Shown here piece after piece: positions 24,601 to 35,020 of a stretch of 64,000 nt of DNA. The notes under the pieces are model-generated. The model was not told the origin of the DNA. It ran no database searches and saw only the letters and a list, made by a program, of their open reading frames with translations. The number at the start of each line of letters is the position of its first letter. Position 1 is the first letter of the stretch. The position numbers and the translations under genes were made by a program. Source of the stretch: Lycium barbarum (Eukaryota; Streptophyta; Magnoliopsida; Solanales; Solanaceae); contig NC_083341.1 of the NCBI RefSeq assembly GCF_019175385.1, positions 61,475,800 to 61,539,799 on the forward strand. Reading direction: 5' to 3'.

Positions 24601-27600
24601 CAATATATATCTTGAGAAAAAAGATAGTTCTCGAAAAAGGAAAAAAAAAAAAAAGAACAAGATAGTTGCCCTTACTACCAATAATATACATAATGCCTCC
24701 AAGCAAGAGAAAAATATCTTCTTAACTTTCTCCAACTTTCTAACAAATGAATCAACACTCTCCTTTCCTCTCTAGTCATCGCTTAAATATTTCGCTTGAG
24801 ATACACTCTAAGTAGGGCAAAGGTGTAAATAGACCTCTCAACTTTGAGATTTGGAGCAGCTATACCCCTCATTACAAAAGTGGTGTATATATACCCTATC
24901 GTTACAAAATGGTGCAAATATACTCCTGCCGTTACAAAATGGTGCAAATATACCCTTTTAGCTAACAAGATTTAAAAAAAATCATTTAAGTTATTTTTAA
25001 TTAAAAAAATGGCACGATACTTTAAAAAAATGTCTACCCAGTTTTTTGAGTAGACATACTTTTCTAAAGCAACATAGTAATTTTTTTTCTGGTAAGTCAG
25101 GTCTGATTCGTTTAAAAAGACTTATTTTTTAAGTACGGAGATATTTTTTTTAAACGAACCAGACCGACACACTAGAAAAAAAATTGCCATGTGGCTTTAG
25201 AAAAATATGTCTACTAAAAAAAATTAGGTAGACTTTTTTAAAAAAATTATGTGGCATTTTTTTTAATTAAAAATAACCTAAATGATTTTAAAAAAAAAAA
25301 ATCCCGTCAGCAAAAGGGATATATTCGCACCATTTTGTAACGGCAGGGGTATACATACACCACTTTTGTAACAAGTGGTATATCTGTTCTAAATCGCAAA
25401 GTTGAGGGGTATATTTGCACCTTTGGCCATCTAAGTATAATACATTTTAAGCTTAAACAACATCACAAGCATAATGATCATATAACCTATGAGAAGACAT
25501 AATCAAGCATCAGCACCACAGAAAAGTGTGTTAAAATAGTTCATGTAGCAACACTTTTTTGGTTAGAACTGCTAGTTATATAATCCCCATATGTGTCTTT
25601 TCCTTCAGTTATGGCAGTTGGAAACACTTCTTCTACAAAGGGACAATTACATGAGCTACAGTAGGCCTTTAAGCACAACGAGTGTCAATCGGAGTCCAAA
25701 CTTAGGAACCAGCAAGGCCAACATAATAAAGAAAGCAAGCTCTGCCCTCAAATGCCTTGTCTTAGAGAACTGGCATAGAGGCTTTATTCTGCTGCTATGG
25801 TTGTTGGCTATGATTGGACTTTTCACTTGGAAATTCATGGAGTATAGGCAAATGGCAGCATTTCAAGTAATGGGTTACTGTTTAGCTACAGCTAAAGGGG
25901 CTGCAGAGACGCTCAAGTTTAACATGGCACTAATCCTTTTACCAGTTTGTCGAAACATATTAACTAGGTTACGTTCAACAAGAGCCAGGATACTTATTCC
26001 ATTTGATGACAATATCAATTTTCACAAGGTAAACACAGCATACCTGAAATTTTCTTCTGAATTTGTCAGTAGTATCATATTCTTCTTAACTACGGCAATG
26101 ACTTGGCAGATTATTGCACATGCCATAGCTGTTGGCATAATACTTCATGCAGCCAACCATTTAGCATGTGATTTTCCCCATCTGGTTAACTCATCGCCAG
26201 AAAAATTTGCACTCATAGCTTCTGATTTTGACAAGTTGAAGCCAAGTTACAGAAGTCTTTTGACTGGTGTTGAGGGCATCACTGGTATTTCTATGGTAAT
26301 TTTAATGACCATAGCCTTCATACTGGCAACACGACGCTTCAGGAGGAGCATACTGAAGTTGCCACCTCCTCTGAACCGATTGACAGGCTTTAACGCATTT
26401 TGGTATTCTCATCACCTTCTGGCATTGGTCTATATATTGCTACTACTACATGGAACATTCCTATTCTTTGTCCACAAATGGTATCAGAAAACGGTAACGA
26501 CTATCACTATAATTAGTACAAACCCAGCATTAATTTGGTTTACGTTTATCCATGATTATATATATGCTAACAATGTATCACCAATAACTATCGCAGACAT
26601 GGATGTACATCTCCGTTCCCTTAATCCTCTACATTGCAGAGAGGAGTTTGAGAACATGGCGTTCAGAAGACTATGCAGTTAAGATCTTGAAGGTAAGTTG
26701 CTAATGAGGCCTTCACCTCTAGCAAACTAAGGGCAAGAAACTGATATGTGTTGGTAAATAGATGGCGTTTTCATTAATTACACTTGTATTCTTGGGACAG
26801 TACAAGCAACTAGCTCCTAAAGAAAACTGTAAAACCACCTAAGTATATAGGGAGAGGAAGATCAAGAACAAAGTAGGAGGAAACAAATAAAGAATTGATT
26901 TTCGGACCTTACAGGTTTCTGTACTTCCAGGAGATGTCTTGAGCTTGATCATGTCAAAACCAGCTGGCTTCAAATACAAGAGCGGGCAGTATATATTCCT
27001 GCAGTGCCCAACAATATCCTCGTTTGAGTGGTAGGAACGGTTGTTTCACATGCAAGCTGATTACGTTCCCAACAGGCATTAAACATATACTTCAATTTTT
27101 CTCCAGGCATCCATTTTCTATAACATCAGCACCAGGAGATGACTACCTCAGTGTTTACATCCGGATTGTAGGTGACTGGACAAAGGAACTTAAGAGGGTA
27201 TTCACAGAGGATCAGAGTCCAGCATGTGTAGTTGGCCGAGCAAAGTTTGAAGAACATGAAAATGTTGATCAAAGAGGGTAACTTTACCAGCACTTCTGAC
27301 CAGTCAAACCTACATCATGATTTCCTTTTTAAGGTCTAAAAATGCTATCTACCCACGCAGTTTACCTCGATTGCTAGTTGATGGACCATATGGTGCTCCA
27401 GCACAGGACTATCAAAATTATGATATCTTGCTTCTTGTAGGACTTGGTATTGGAGCTACACCTTTTATAAGTATCCTAAAGGATCTATTGAACAATACAA
27501 GAGCACATGAAAACGTGGTAAATCTTACTTCATCGTAACTTCAAAAAGCAATAGCGTTAGGCTCCAAGTAAATATCTTACATCCATCATGCTGTTTCAGG

Positions 27601-29161
27601 ATTCGAATACTGAGACCAGTGCATCAGATGATAGCTGGACAAGTTTTGTTTCTTCAAGCACAGCATCAAGTGTAAACAAGAAATCACAAAGGACAAGAAT
27701 TGCACATTTTTATTGGGTTACCAGAGAACCTGGATCCTTAGAGTGGTTCAAAGGAGTGATGAATGAAGTTGCAGAGATGGATCACAAGGTACACATACTT
27801 CTTGATAGATTCCCTTAAATTGCCCACCCCTCTTCACTCCTAATTGGAATTCTATTTCTGTTTTAGTATTTACCATTTAGTTGCCAATCAACTCAGTTAT
27901 GTTGTATTCTGGTGATGGAACAGGGTCAGGTAGAGATGCATAATTATCTCACGAGTGTTTACGAAGAGGGTGATGCCAGATCAGCTCTCATCACCCTGGT
28001 CCAGGCACTTAATCATGCAAAACATGGCGTTGACATCCTGTCTGGCACTAGGGTATGATTCATTACTACCCTCACTCAGAGCTTCTCAAAGAGAAATGTA
28101 AAAGAAAATTCTTTTTTATTTTTGACAATTAAATGAAAAAGAAAATAAAAGGTGTTTCACTTAGCTTAATGACTGAATTCCAACCCCCCAAAGAATAAGG
28201 TTTTACTACAAGAAAGCTGCCATACTTTCAACCATAAAACAGAAGAAAGTAAGAGTGCAATTAAGCAGTACTGACATTAAACTAATTCTACTGCAGGTAA
28301 GGACACATTTTGCGCGGCCCAAATGGATTGAAGTTTTCAAGAGAATAGCTATGAAACATCCCTATTCAACAGTAGGTAAAGAATTTCTACAATCTCAATT
28401 ATGATAAGTTATTAAGCACCAGCAGTTCTGCTTCCTACATTATTTTGTGAGCTCACTTCTAGAGCTAATGGTAAATTCAGCAAAATGAGACACCTCCAAA
28501 ACAAACAAAAAGGACGACGAAATTTCTATATAAAGAAAGAAGTGGACTGGAGAGTTTACCTCATTCCGATGAATATCATCACATAGTAGAGGCTAATAAA
28601 ATAACTAATATCAAAGATTATATACAAGCTTGAAGAAGAATCTAAAAAATGCAGCAATATTTGCTATATCCAAAGAACAAGATGGTCTTGATTAGATGAA
28701 GACAGAGTGGACATAATTCTACAATGAAAACACATCAATCTTAAGTTTCTTTAGAGAGGACCTAAAGGCATAGGCCAGTTATTACAGAGGTCATGAATAG
28801 TAACTTCTTTGTACTTCAAGAAGTATAAAAACAATTAGATCAACTAACACCAGAAAGTATTTAGCTTAGTTGAAGCATTTACAAGGTGGAACATCCAACC
28901 AGGAACTTCCCAGTTTATGTTGAATATTCAGGAAGAAAAGAGAATAAATAGAACAGAAAGACAAATGAACCAAAAGTTAAAATAAAAAGTGCAAAATGAA
29001 AGTGGAGATTCAAAATAATCACAGTAGATTCACCAACAAAATGATATGCAGGAGTCTTCTTCTGCGGGATGCCTGCCTTGGCAAAGGAGTTGAAGAAGTT
29101 ATCACAAGAATTAACTTCCAAGACATCCACGCGTTTCGAATTCCACAAGGAGTACTTCTGA
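18610..29161 (+). CDS. RBOHE: Respiratory burst oxidase homolog, RBOHE type (NADPH oxidase)
   Basis: Plasma-membrane enzyme passing electrons from cytosolic NADPH via FAD and two hemes to apoplastic oxygen, making superoxide. Exons: 18610-19165, 20558-20717, 23193-23241, 24237-24350, 25609-26028, 26110-26493, 26597-26692, 26915-27030, 27107-27277, 27361-27517, 27600-27788, 27924-28052, 28297-28375, 29052-29161. All introns are GT-AG; the sum is 2730 nt, 909 residues, no internal stop. Residues 241-252 ([12 protein letters not shown]) are a good EF-hand; 285-296 is a degenerate second one. H432/H446 and H534/H547 have the 14- and 13-residue spacing of the gp91phox heme ligands. [12 protein letters not shown] (633-644) binds FAD; DGPYGAP (696-702) and GLGIGATP (716-723) bind NADPH; the C-terminus is FEFHKEYF. 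The MKL start, the [10 protein letters not shown] block and exon 5 wording favour the RBOHE clade, linked to tapetum and pollen in Arabidopsis. Large 5' introns are filled with MITEs. Clade assignment is by memory. Confidence 0.93.
19308..19583. mobile_element. Possible hAT-like MITE in RBOHE intron 1
   Basis: Bounded by gtgtttgggtaagtggtcgt and ccaaacacccctaa, with an internal palindrome of ataaatttattcc / ggaataaatttat words. Terminal repeats are weak and the target duplication is unclear. Confidence 0.45.
19738..19957. mobile_element. Stowaway-like MITE in RBOHE intron 1
   Basis: Ends cttccgttttaatatatatg and cacataaattaaaatagagg gagta are inverted. Closely related to the next copy at 19993. 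Confidence 0.7.
19993..20211. mobile_element. Second, tandem Stowaway-like MITE in intron 1
   Basis: Starts actccatctgtttcaattta and ends cataaactgaaatagaggga. Shares most of its body (catttaagaaagagtgaa, aaaataagtcttaaatattt) with the copy at 19738 in the same orientation, 35 bp away. Confidence 0.7.
20876..21762. mobile_element. Stowaway-like MITE split by a palindromic element
   Basis: The left end (gtcatcctaatttatgtgat) and right end (atcacataaattgagataga) are inverted but about 880 bp apart, because a 600-bp palindromic element (21117-21721) lies inside, in RBOHE intron 2. Confidence 0.65.
21117..21721. mobile_element. Long palindromic (foldback) element in intron 2
   Basis: Starts AAAAGGCTCAAATATGCCAT and its end is the reverse complement of aaaaggttcaaatatgccat. 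Both arms are internally repetitive with units of tgactcatttatgccat / atggcataaatgagtca, so nearly the whole element folds back. Flanks ttaaaaaaatg and ttaaaaaaaaatg suggest a target duplication of about 9 bp, as in Mutator-like MITEs. Confidence 0.7.
22350..22549. mobile_element. Stowaway-like MITE in RBOHE intron 2
   Basis: Starts CTCCCTCCGTTCCAATACGA; the right end is cggaacaaattaaaaaggaa agagta. Confidence 0.7.
23455..23785. mobile_element. hAT-like MITE in RBOHE intron 3
   Basis: Left end GGGGTCGTTTGGTAGCTGG and right end (reverse complement agagtcgtttgatggttgg) are inverted repeats. The interior is AT-rich without coding. Target duplication not resolved. Confidence 0.55.
24815..25428. 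mobile_element. Palindromic Mutator-like MITE in RBOHE intron 4
   Basis: The ends GGGCAAAGGTGTAAATAGAC and (reverse complement) GGCCAAAGGTGCAAATATAC are inverted, and the complementarity continues through most of the 614 bp (units such as gttacaaaatggtgcaaata). Flanks share TCTAAGTA (24807-24814 and 25430-25437), giving an 8-9-bp duplication. Confidence 0.75.
26029..26109 (+). other. RBOHE intron 5: 81 nt, in frame, no stop
   Basis: GTAAAC at the donor and TTGGCAG at the acceptor. The length is divisible by 3 and the frame stays open, so retention would insert 27 residues between K433 and I434, inside the heme-binding membrane region right after H432. Family alignment supports removal. Confidence 0.8.
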
Positions 29162-29590
29162 TATTAGAATTTTCACTTATGAGCCAAGTGGTGTTTTTCC
29201 CTTTCCATTTTGTAATTATTTATGTGATGCATGTACATGTATACATCGATTCAGAAATGTAAATGCATGTATCATACAAGATACAATGCCGAAAGAGAGT
29301 TTTCTCAATAGAAAATTGTAAATGTTCATTAAAGCAATCATTTAACAGAAATACATAAGAGCAATATTATTGTACCATAGTGCACATCTTATGAGATAAA
29401 AAGCATGGCATGTCAAGAATGGCCAATCAAATTCTCAGACCGTTTGCAATGACCAAAGCTGCAATTTTTAGGACAGGCAGAAAGAGGGGCTAGAGAAACA
29501 GCAATAGGATGGGTTTATGTTTTACATTCCTCGAAGAAAAGTCCAATGACGTATCAAAAATTACAAGGAAGATCCTTATTAAAAACTACA
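29162..29590. other. 3' flank of RBOHE-like gene
   Basis: Contains the probable 3' untranslated region; TTTTGTAATTATTT near 29209 is a plausible polyadenylation context. No other gene was seen. Confidence 0.4.
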
Positions 29591-29956
29591 AGCCTGTTTG
29601 GCCAAGCTTATTTTTAAAAGTGCTTTTTTTTTCAAAAGTACTTTTCAAAAACGTACTTCTGGCAAAAAACAGTTTGTGTTCGGTTAATTAATTTTAAAAG
29701 CACTTGTGAGCAGCAATTAGTGTTTGGTCAAGCTTTTAAAAAGTGCTTCTAAGTGTATTTTTCTCAAAGTACTTTTCAAAACAGTGTTTTTGGGCAAAAG
29801 CTATTTTTTTTAGCTTTTGAAAAACTGCTTCTGCTACTCTCCAGAAGCACTTATTTTCTCTCAAAAGCTTGCCAAACACGTCACTTTTTAAAAAATAAGC
29901 ACTTATTGAAAAAAAAATAAGTAATTTTGGAGAAATTAAACTTGGCCAAACAAGCT
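29591..29956. mobile_element. MITE with AGC(C/T)TGTTTGGCCAAG ends
   Basis: Left end agcctgtttggccaagctt and right end cttggccaaacaagct are inverted repeats. The interior has many complementary aaaagtgctt / aagcactt words and folds extensively. The target duplication is not obvious. Confidence 0.65.
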
Positions 29957-30104
29957 AGTACATATGGAAGAGAGCAGTCAAAAGGGAAAAGCACAGAGTA
30001 AAATATTTTAAGAGACCGAACAAAGCATCAGAATTTTCTGAACTTCCATGAAGAATAACTGTTCTCAAAAAAAAAAAAAAAACACTCAAGTAGTTTGTGT
30101 TATC
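29957..30104. other. Short spacer with A-run
   Basis: An A16 run at 30067-30082 and TAGTTTGTGTTATC (30091-30104), the left copy of the SINE target duplication. Nothing else was seen. Confidence 0.4.
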
Positions 30105-30456
30105 TTTTTTTATTTTATTTTATTTTTTATAATGGTGGTGTTCGGGGATTGCGCACGTTAACTATTCCACTGGGTACCTACTACCTTCCACTAGCACAGG
30201 TACCAAGTAACTCTCCCCATCAAGACTTGTGCTGATGAGACGAAATCACCTACTCCCTCTATCCCAAAAAATGACATTTTTCTAAATTTAGTAATAATTT
30301 AACTTCAAACTTCTCATTTTACACTTGATGATAAGATTTATAGTCATTGAAATTTCTATGGTTTATTTTAGCCTACAAGTTTCAAAAGTCTCTCTTTTTC
30401 TCTAAAAACTCTATGCCCAGTCAAACACCTTCACATAAATTAAGACGAGGGAATAA
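30105..30456 (-). mobile_element. Reverse TS-type SINE containing a Stowaway MITE
   Basis: Flanked by TAGTTTGTGTTATC (30091-30104) and TAGTTTGTATTATC (30457-30470), a 14-bp duplication with one change. On the minus strand the tail is recognisable as Solanaceae SINE sequence (ggtacccagtggaatagtta, then gaacaccaccattataaaaa and an A-rich tail). The 5' head is replaced or interrupted by a Stowaway-like MITE (30251-30453, ends tccctctatccc and gacgaggga). Confidence 0.75.
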
Positions 30457-30919
30457 TAGTTTGTATTATCTTAAAAAATCAATACATCTTCTTTTTTTAA
30501 TAAGAAAAAGAAAGTCAATGTACTCTTCTTATATTATATTCTTTGATCAACAAACAAAACAACTAAGCCGCAGCCGGGGTCCATTTCTTCATTTAAGCTC
30601 ATGTCATGTCATCATAATAAATAAATAGAAGTGCAAAATACGTTAAAAATGTATATAAATAATACTAATATTAATAATTAAAAAAAAGTTTCATACGAGT
30701 CTAAAACCTAACCTCAACTAGTAGCTATCACCTAGATGGATCTTTTTCTTCCATTGTGCCCTATCATTGATCAGCAAACATTCAGACAAAAAAATTTATG
30801 CAACACAGAAAATCAGTATCATCACATTTGGACATTTGGCATGCATAATTGAAAATAGAATCACAAGCTACCTAAAAAAAAAAAAAGAGAGAGAATCATA
30901 AACTCTAAATATCATAAAG

Positions 30920-33491
30920 TTATTCGTCCTTCAGTCTCCTGAGAAGTTTGGAAGCCCATTGATGCACCCTACGCTTCAATGTATAGCCAACAAATACTCC
31001 AGCAACAAAACAAATGGCACAGAGTTTTGAGCAGGTCCATAATGATACCACTTGTCTGTAGAAAAGGGTGTACAGATCCATAAGAAAATCACAGCATTTT
31101 CATTACTATCTATTATCTTTTCCAACAAGACACTAAGAAAATTGATCATAAGGGAGGAGGCCTAGATATAGGGAAGATTAGTTAGATGGAAACAAACCTT
31201 CTGATATTGCTAATAAAAGATTTAAAAAGTTTGATCAGCTAAATGCAAAGATGACCATAAATAAGATGTATGATACCAACCAAACTTGAATATATATTTC
31301 TCAAAAGAACTAATACCAAACTTGATTATGCCTCTCATATTGATTTTTTTTTTTTAATCGAGTACCCCTATCGCTCTCTCCCTATGTTCATACATATAAT
31401 CAATCATATTAACAACCTCAAACCTAAACTAGTTGGGGATAGCAATATGAACCTCAATTTATCAAAAATAATAACTTATTGGCTTTTATTCGAACAACTT
31501 CCAAAGGACCAGTTTATTCAATAGAGAAGTTGCTTGTGCTGCTAAGAGGGAGCACGTACCCGATGGAATAGTTGAGGTCGGCCAAGTTGGCTCAGACACC
31601 ACCATCGTCAGAAGGAAAAAAAAAAAAAAAGGTGGCTTGTGATTTTTTAAGTTTTGACCATGTGATGCTTTTCATATCTCCGAACACTTTTCCTCTTACC
31701 TCAAAATGATATTTTAGAGTTTGAATTCCATGCCATTTTTCTTGGGTCAAGTTGGGAAACGACTCATTGTTTAGCGCAACTGAACAGCCCATCATAGCCC
31801 AAGTAAACCTTGGGAAGGTCATTAATATGCTCATTTATTAATTTCCCCATTTTAGCTCGCCGAAGTTCAGCTCAATCTGCTTATTTCCCACTCCTAACCA
31901 TCAGTGTAATTTCTCGATCATATACAATCTCTTAACAATTAAAATGCACCAAAAACCTTAACTTACAGTCTTCCAACCCTACAGCACGGGAACCATATTC
32001 GTTTGAACCGAATCCAATGCAAAAAAGACGGTTTTTCAATTTGCACTAATCAAAAGCGAATTAAGGCAATTTCAGTACCCCAAACTCCATAAGATTCTCC
32101 GTTAATGCGTTAAAGATTTAACAACCTCAACTGAGCAAATTCATAGTGGCAAAGACTTCACAGTCTATGTTCCTCAATTCATCTAAACTCTCACAACTAG
32201 GAGTATCTGATTCTGCAAAGATAGTTTTCCTTGCAAAATGACTTTCAGTTGGTGTGTACTTGGTATGAATCATACAATATCTCTCTCCTTGTTTTACATG
32301 ACACCATTATTATTTGCCAATTTGGAGAGTTAAAAAAGTCATGTTACTATAGTATTCTAAATACTTTTTATAGTATATCTTATGTTTTAGCGAAGTTGTG
32401 ACTTACACAACTTTGTATGCAGTATCTAAGATGTAAGCAACGATGTCCAAATTGAAACCAAAGTTTGCATGGTTTGACCTCGTACTCATAACCCCTTTTT
32501 TGGGGGAAGGAGGGGGTATTATTGCTAAAAGTTCCAACTAAAGTATATATATCAAGTTATGGGCACACTTAGTGCCGCCATGCTCCATCTGCTTGTGGGA
32601 GCCAAGGCTCAATTGTCTCAAAAACTTCTCACGATAAGCATACGAGAAACTTAGGACCCGTTTGGCCATAAAAATTACCCCCTCCGTTTCAAATTGTTTG
32701 TCTTGCCTTTTGTTTAAAAAAGAATGTCTCTTTTCTAATTTGGCAACTCTTTAATTTCAACTTTCCAAATGACATGTTTAAGACCACAAGACTAAAGAAC
32801 ATTTTTGTACATTCTACATATCTTTAGTTTTAGATTCAAAAGTCTTCTTTACTTTATTAAACCCCGCCCCAAGTCAAAACCAGACAAACAAATTAAAACG
32901 GAGGTAGCACTTTTTTCCCGGAACACTTTATTTGAAAAACATTGTTTGTCCATCAAAATTCCAAATCCAACTTAAAGTTGTATTTTAAATTTGGAAAACA
33001 GCTTATAACTTGTTTTTCCAACTGACTTCTCTCTGTTGCAGTTATATTTAAGTACATTCTTCTTTGCAAAAGGTAATTGATAAAGTTGCTACCATATGAC
33101 CTGGAGGTCACAGGCAAAAATGCAAGGTAAGGCTGACAGTCTTCCAACGTCTTTCCCGGACCAGCACAGAGCGGGAGCTTAATGCACGGGCTGCCCTTTT
33201 TTTATTCTTTGCAAAAAGCATAACCGAACACAACTCCATAAATTCCAAAAGTGAAAAATATTTGGAATTTATAGCCAAACGCCAACTTAAAAGTATGGAA
33301 AGAGAGGAAAATTAAGGGGGAAAATACCTGGGAGAGCGAGCAAGCAAGAGTTGAGACTGGTCAACTGATGAAACAGAAGCAGAGCCAGTTGATTTTGAGG
33401 TTGAATTATCAAGAAAAGAAGAAATAGAGGTTAAGCTACTGTTTCCATCCTGTGATATCCCACTACGAAAAACCTTCTGCAACCCCTCCAT
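30920..33491 (-). CDS. Small single-pass membrane protein, two exons
   Basis: Exon 1 is 33491-33328 (ATG at 33491-33489) and exon 2 is 31055-30920 (TAA at 30922-30920). The donor CCCAG|GTATTT and acceptor CTACAG|A are good, and the 164 + 136 nt join in frame to 99 residues. The N-terminal half is Ser/Thr-rich with QSQLLLARS near its end. Residues 66-81 (LCAICFVAGVFVGYTL) form one membrane helix followed by a very basic tail (KRRVHQW, KLLRRLKDE). I recall similar short uncharacterised plant proteins with this C-terminal helix, but know no function. The leader probably lies at 33492-33650. It converges on the RBOHE gene, stops 1.76 kb apart. The 2.27-kb intron carries a SINE piece and a hAT-like MITE with nested Stowaway and SINE insertions. 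The intact frame and precise splice sites argue for a real gene. Confidence 0.8.
31534..31633 (+). mobile_element. TS-type SINE 3' fragment in intron
   Basis: Reads gagcacgtacccgatggaat, agttgaggtcggccaagttg, then gacaccaccatcgtc and an A-tail, the same family as the reverse copy at 30105. Only the 3' half is present. Confidence 0.6.
32678..32904. mobile_element. Stowaway MITE nested in hAT-like MITE
   Basis: TA flanks on both sides. Ends ccccctccgtttcaaattgt and acaaattaaaacggagg are inverted. Confidence 0.75.
33072..33204 (+). mobile_element. SINE with perfect 12-bp target duplication
   Basis: TTCTTTGCAAAA flanks it at 33060-33071 and 33205-33216. The body has a tRNA-like A-box region (ggtaattgataaagttgct), ctggaggtcac, then gcgggagcttaatgcacggg and ctgcccttttttta, a known Solanaceae SINE 3' end. 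The B-box region after the ggtcac is partly deleted. Confidence 0.85.
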
Positions 33492-33700
33492 AAAATTGAG
33501 ATATTGGGTTTGAGAGTAATAACCAAATTGTTGACCAATTTAGCTTTTCCCCTTCAACTCTTTTTAGGGTTTTAGGACAAGGACCAGAGAATTAAAGAGG
33601 AAGGAGGGTTGGGTGTTTAAGTTTGTTTAGCTATTTTTCTTTCTTTTGTTTTTTGTTTAAACGTTTGATTAGTTTTTGTGCCTAGTCATGTTCTAACTAT

Positions 33701-33937
33701 GAGCCCGTTTGAATTGGCTTATAAGTTGCTTATAAGCTGTTTTTAATTTTTTTGAGCGTTTGACTGATCAGCTTAAAGTCATTTTGTGCTTAAAATAAGC
33801 TCAAAAAAATAATTAGGCCCATTTGACTTGGCTCATCTAAAGCAGCTTATAAGCTGAAAACAGCTTATAAGCCAAAAAAATAAGTTAGACTACCCCAACT
33901 TATTTTTTTTAGCTTATAAGCCCATCCAAACAGACTC
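33701..33937. mobile_element. MITE with GAG(C/T)C(C/T)GTTTG ends
   Basis: Left end gagcccgtttgaattggctt and right end (reverse complement) gagtctgtttggatgggctt are inverted. The interior is a run of complementary gcttataagctg words. A 3-bp TAT on both sides suggests a PIF/Harbinger-like duplication. Confidence 0.65.
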
Positions 33938-33974
33938 TATTTAAGTAGTTACTATATCTATCTATTTATCTTTT

Positions 33975-34088
33975 CTTTTTTTAATTATATAGGGATAGGG
34001 GAAAAAGATTACAATGTGGAGATTCGAACCTTCACCAACAAGATGACAGTTCAGAAAGCCAACTAATTGAGCTACTAGATTCCTACTT
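33975..34088 (-). mobile_element. Reverse tRNA-derived SINE
   Basis: On the minus strand it has tagctcaattagttggc (A box) and ggttcgaatct (B box) at tRNA-like spacing, followed by ccacattgtaatc and a T/A-rich tail. No acceptor-stem pairing or CCA-side structure, so it is a SINE head rather than a tRNA gene. Confidence 0.7.
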
Positions 34089-34092
34089 GCAT

Positions 34093-34131
34093 CTATTTAT
34101 CTATCTATCTACTATCTATCTATCTATCTAC
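34093..34131. repeat. (CTAT)n microsatellite
   Basis: About nine CTAT units with one interruption, directly at the 5' side of the reverse SINE. Confidence 0.85.
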
Positions 34132-34399
34132 ATATTTTAAAAGCACGAATAATTTTCGCTAAATGTTGAAGGGCGAAAATATCCTTTAAATATTGATCGA
34201 CTTTTATGCCCTTAATTTTAAATTATGTCTTCAAAATTAATGTCCAAAAACGTAAAAGTATTTAGAGTCCAAGTCAGGTATAAAAACTATCAGTCCATCA
34301 AGGAGGCTGAAAAGTCCCCATTTTACTGCACTTCGGATAATAAATTCTATTTGCTCTGTCCAATTCAAAAGTCATGCTTTAATGTTTGCTTATACATTC

Positions 34400-34640
34400 A
34401 AATCTCTCTATAATTGTCATTCGTTATAATAACGTTTTACTATAACGGTCTGATTTTTTTCGGAACTGATTTTTCATGTTATGTTTTACTTCTCTGTAAC
34501 AGCATTCTGCCTATAACAGCAATGACATCCATTATAGCGGTACATTCTTTGTAAAATTATCTCTCTATAATAGTTATACTCAAATAGCGTATAATAATAT
34601 TTTGTAAGAAATGTATTATTAACACGATGAAGAGCCTCAA
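34400..34640. repeat. Dispersed 'ataacag' repeat
   Basis: Series of ctctataa(t/c)tg, tactataacggtctgattttt and attatagcggtac words. I recognise this as a dispersed Solanaceae repeat with internal inverted words; class and ends are not resolved. Confidence 0.4.
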
Positions 34641-35007
34641 CCTACTGCTACTTGGAGATAGAAGAGTCAACTGTTAAGCACTTAGACAGCCTTCAAGGGA
34701 AAGATATAGAGAGGTCTAACTGTATAAGGATTTGCCTAAAATTTTAAAAGGAAACAACCGTAATTACCTTTTTTTTAAAAAAAAATATTAAATCCAAACA
34801 ACCGTAATTGCCTTTATCCACAACTACAACTTTATTTTTCAAACTCAAGCCTTTGATTCCTTTTGGAATACGACCACACAGAGTACAATGTTTGAAGGAT
34901 TTATGCCACGTTAGTTTCTTTATAAAAGGGGTCATATTTTAGATTTTTGTCATTAAAGATAATACAATGGTACATTCCTTCAGTGGTCTGTTAATTTATG
35001 TTCTACT
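34641..35007. other. Unassigned stretch
   Basis: A-rich, with short direct copies of caaccgtaatt(a/g)cctt at 34755 and 34800. A minus-strand 63-residue frame (34935-34744) has no support. Confidence 0.3.
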
Positions 35008-35020
35008 CAGTATTTCAAAA

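Larger units (their letters stand above)
32654..33283. mobile_element. hAT-like MITE with two nested insertions
   Basis: Ends ggacccgtttggccataaaa and (reverse complement) ggcgtttggctataaattcc are inverted repeats. AACTTA occurs on both sides (32648-32653 and 33284-33289). A Stowaway MITE (32678-32904) and a SINE (33072-33204) sit inside. The whole set lies in the intron of the small membrane-protein gene. Confidence 0.65.

Noticed and set aside
24783..24968. Minus-strand frame with repeated YLHHFVT words
   Set aside because: It is translation of the direct repeats in the arm of the palindromic MITE in RBOHE intron 4.
26029..26109. Coding continuation across RBOHE exons 5 and 6
   Set aside because: The frame is open, but family comparison requires FHK to be followed directly by the next membrane segment, and GT-AG sites are in place.
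34005..34088. Possible tRNA gene on the minus strand
   Set aside because: A and B boxes are present, but there is no acceptor stem or cloverleaf, and a SINE-type tail follows.
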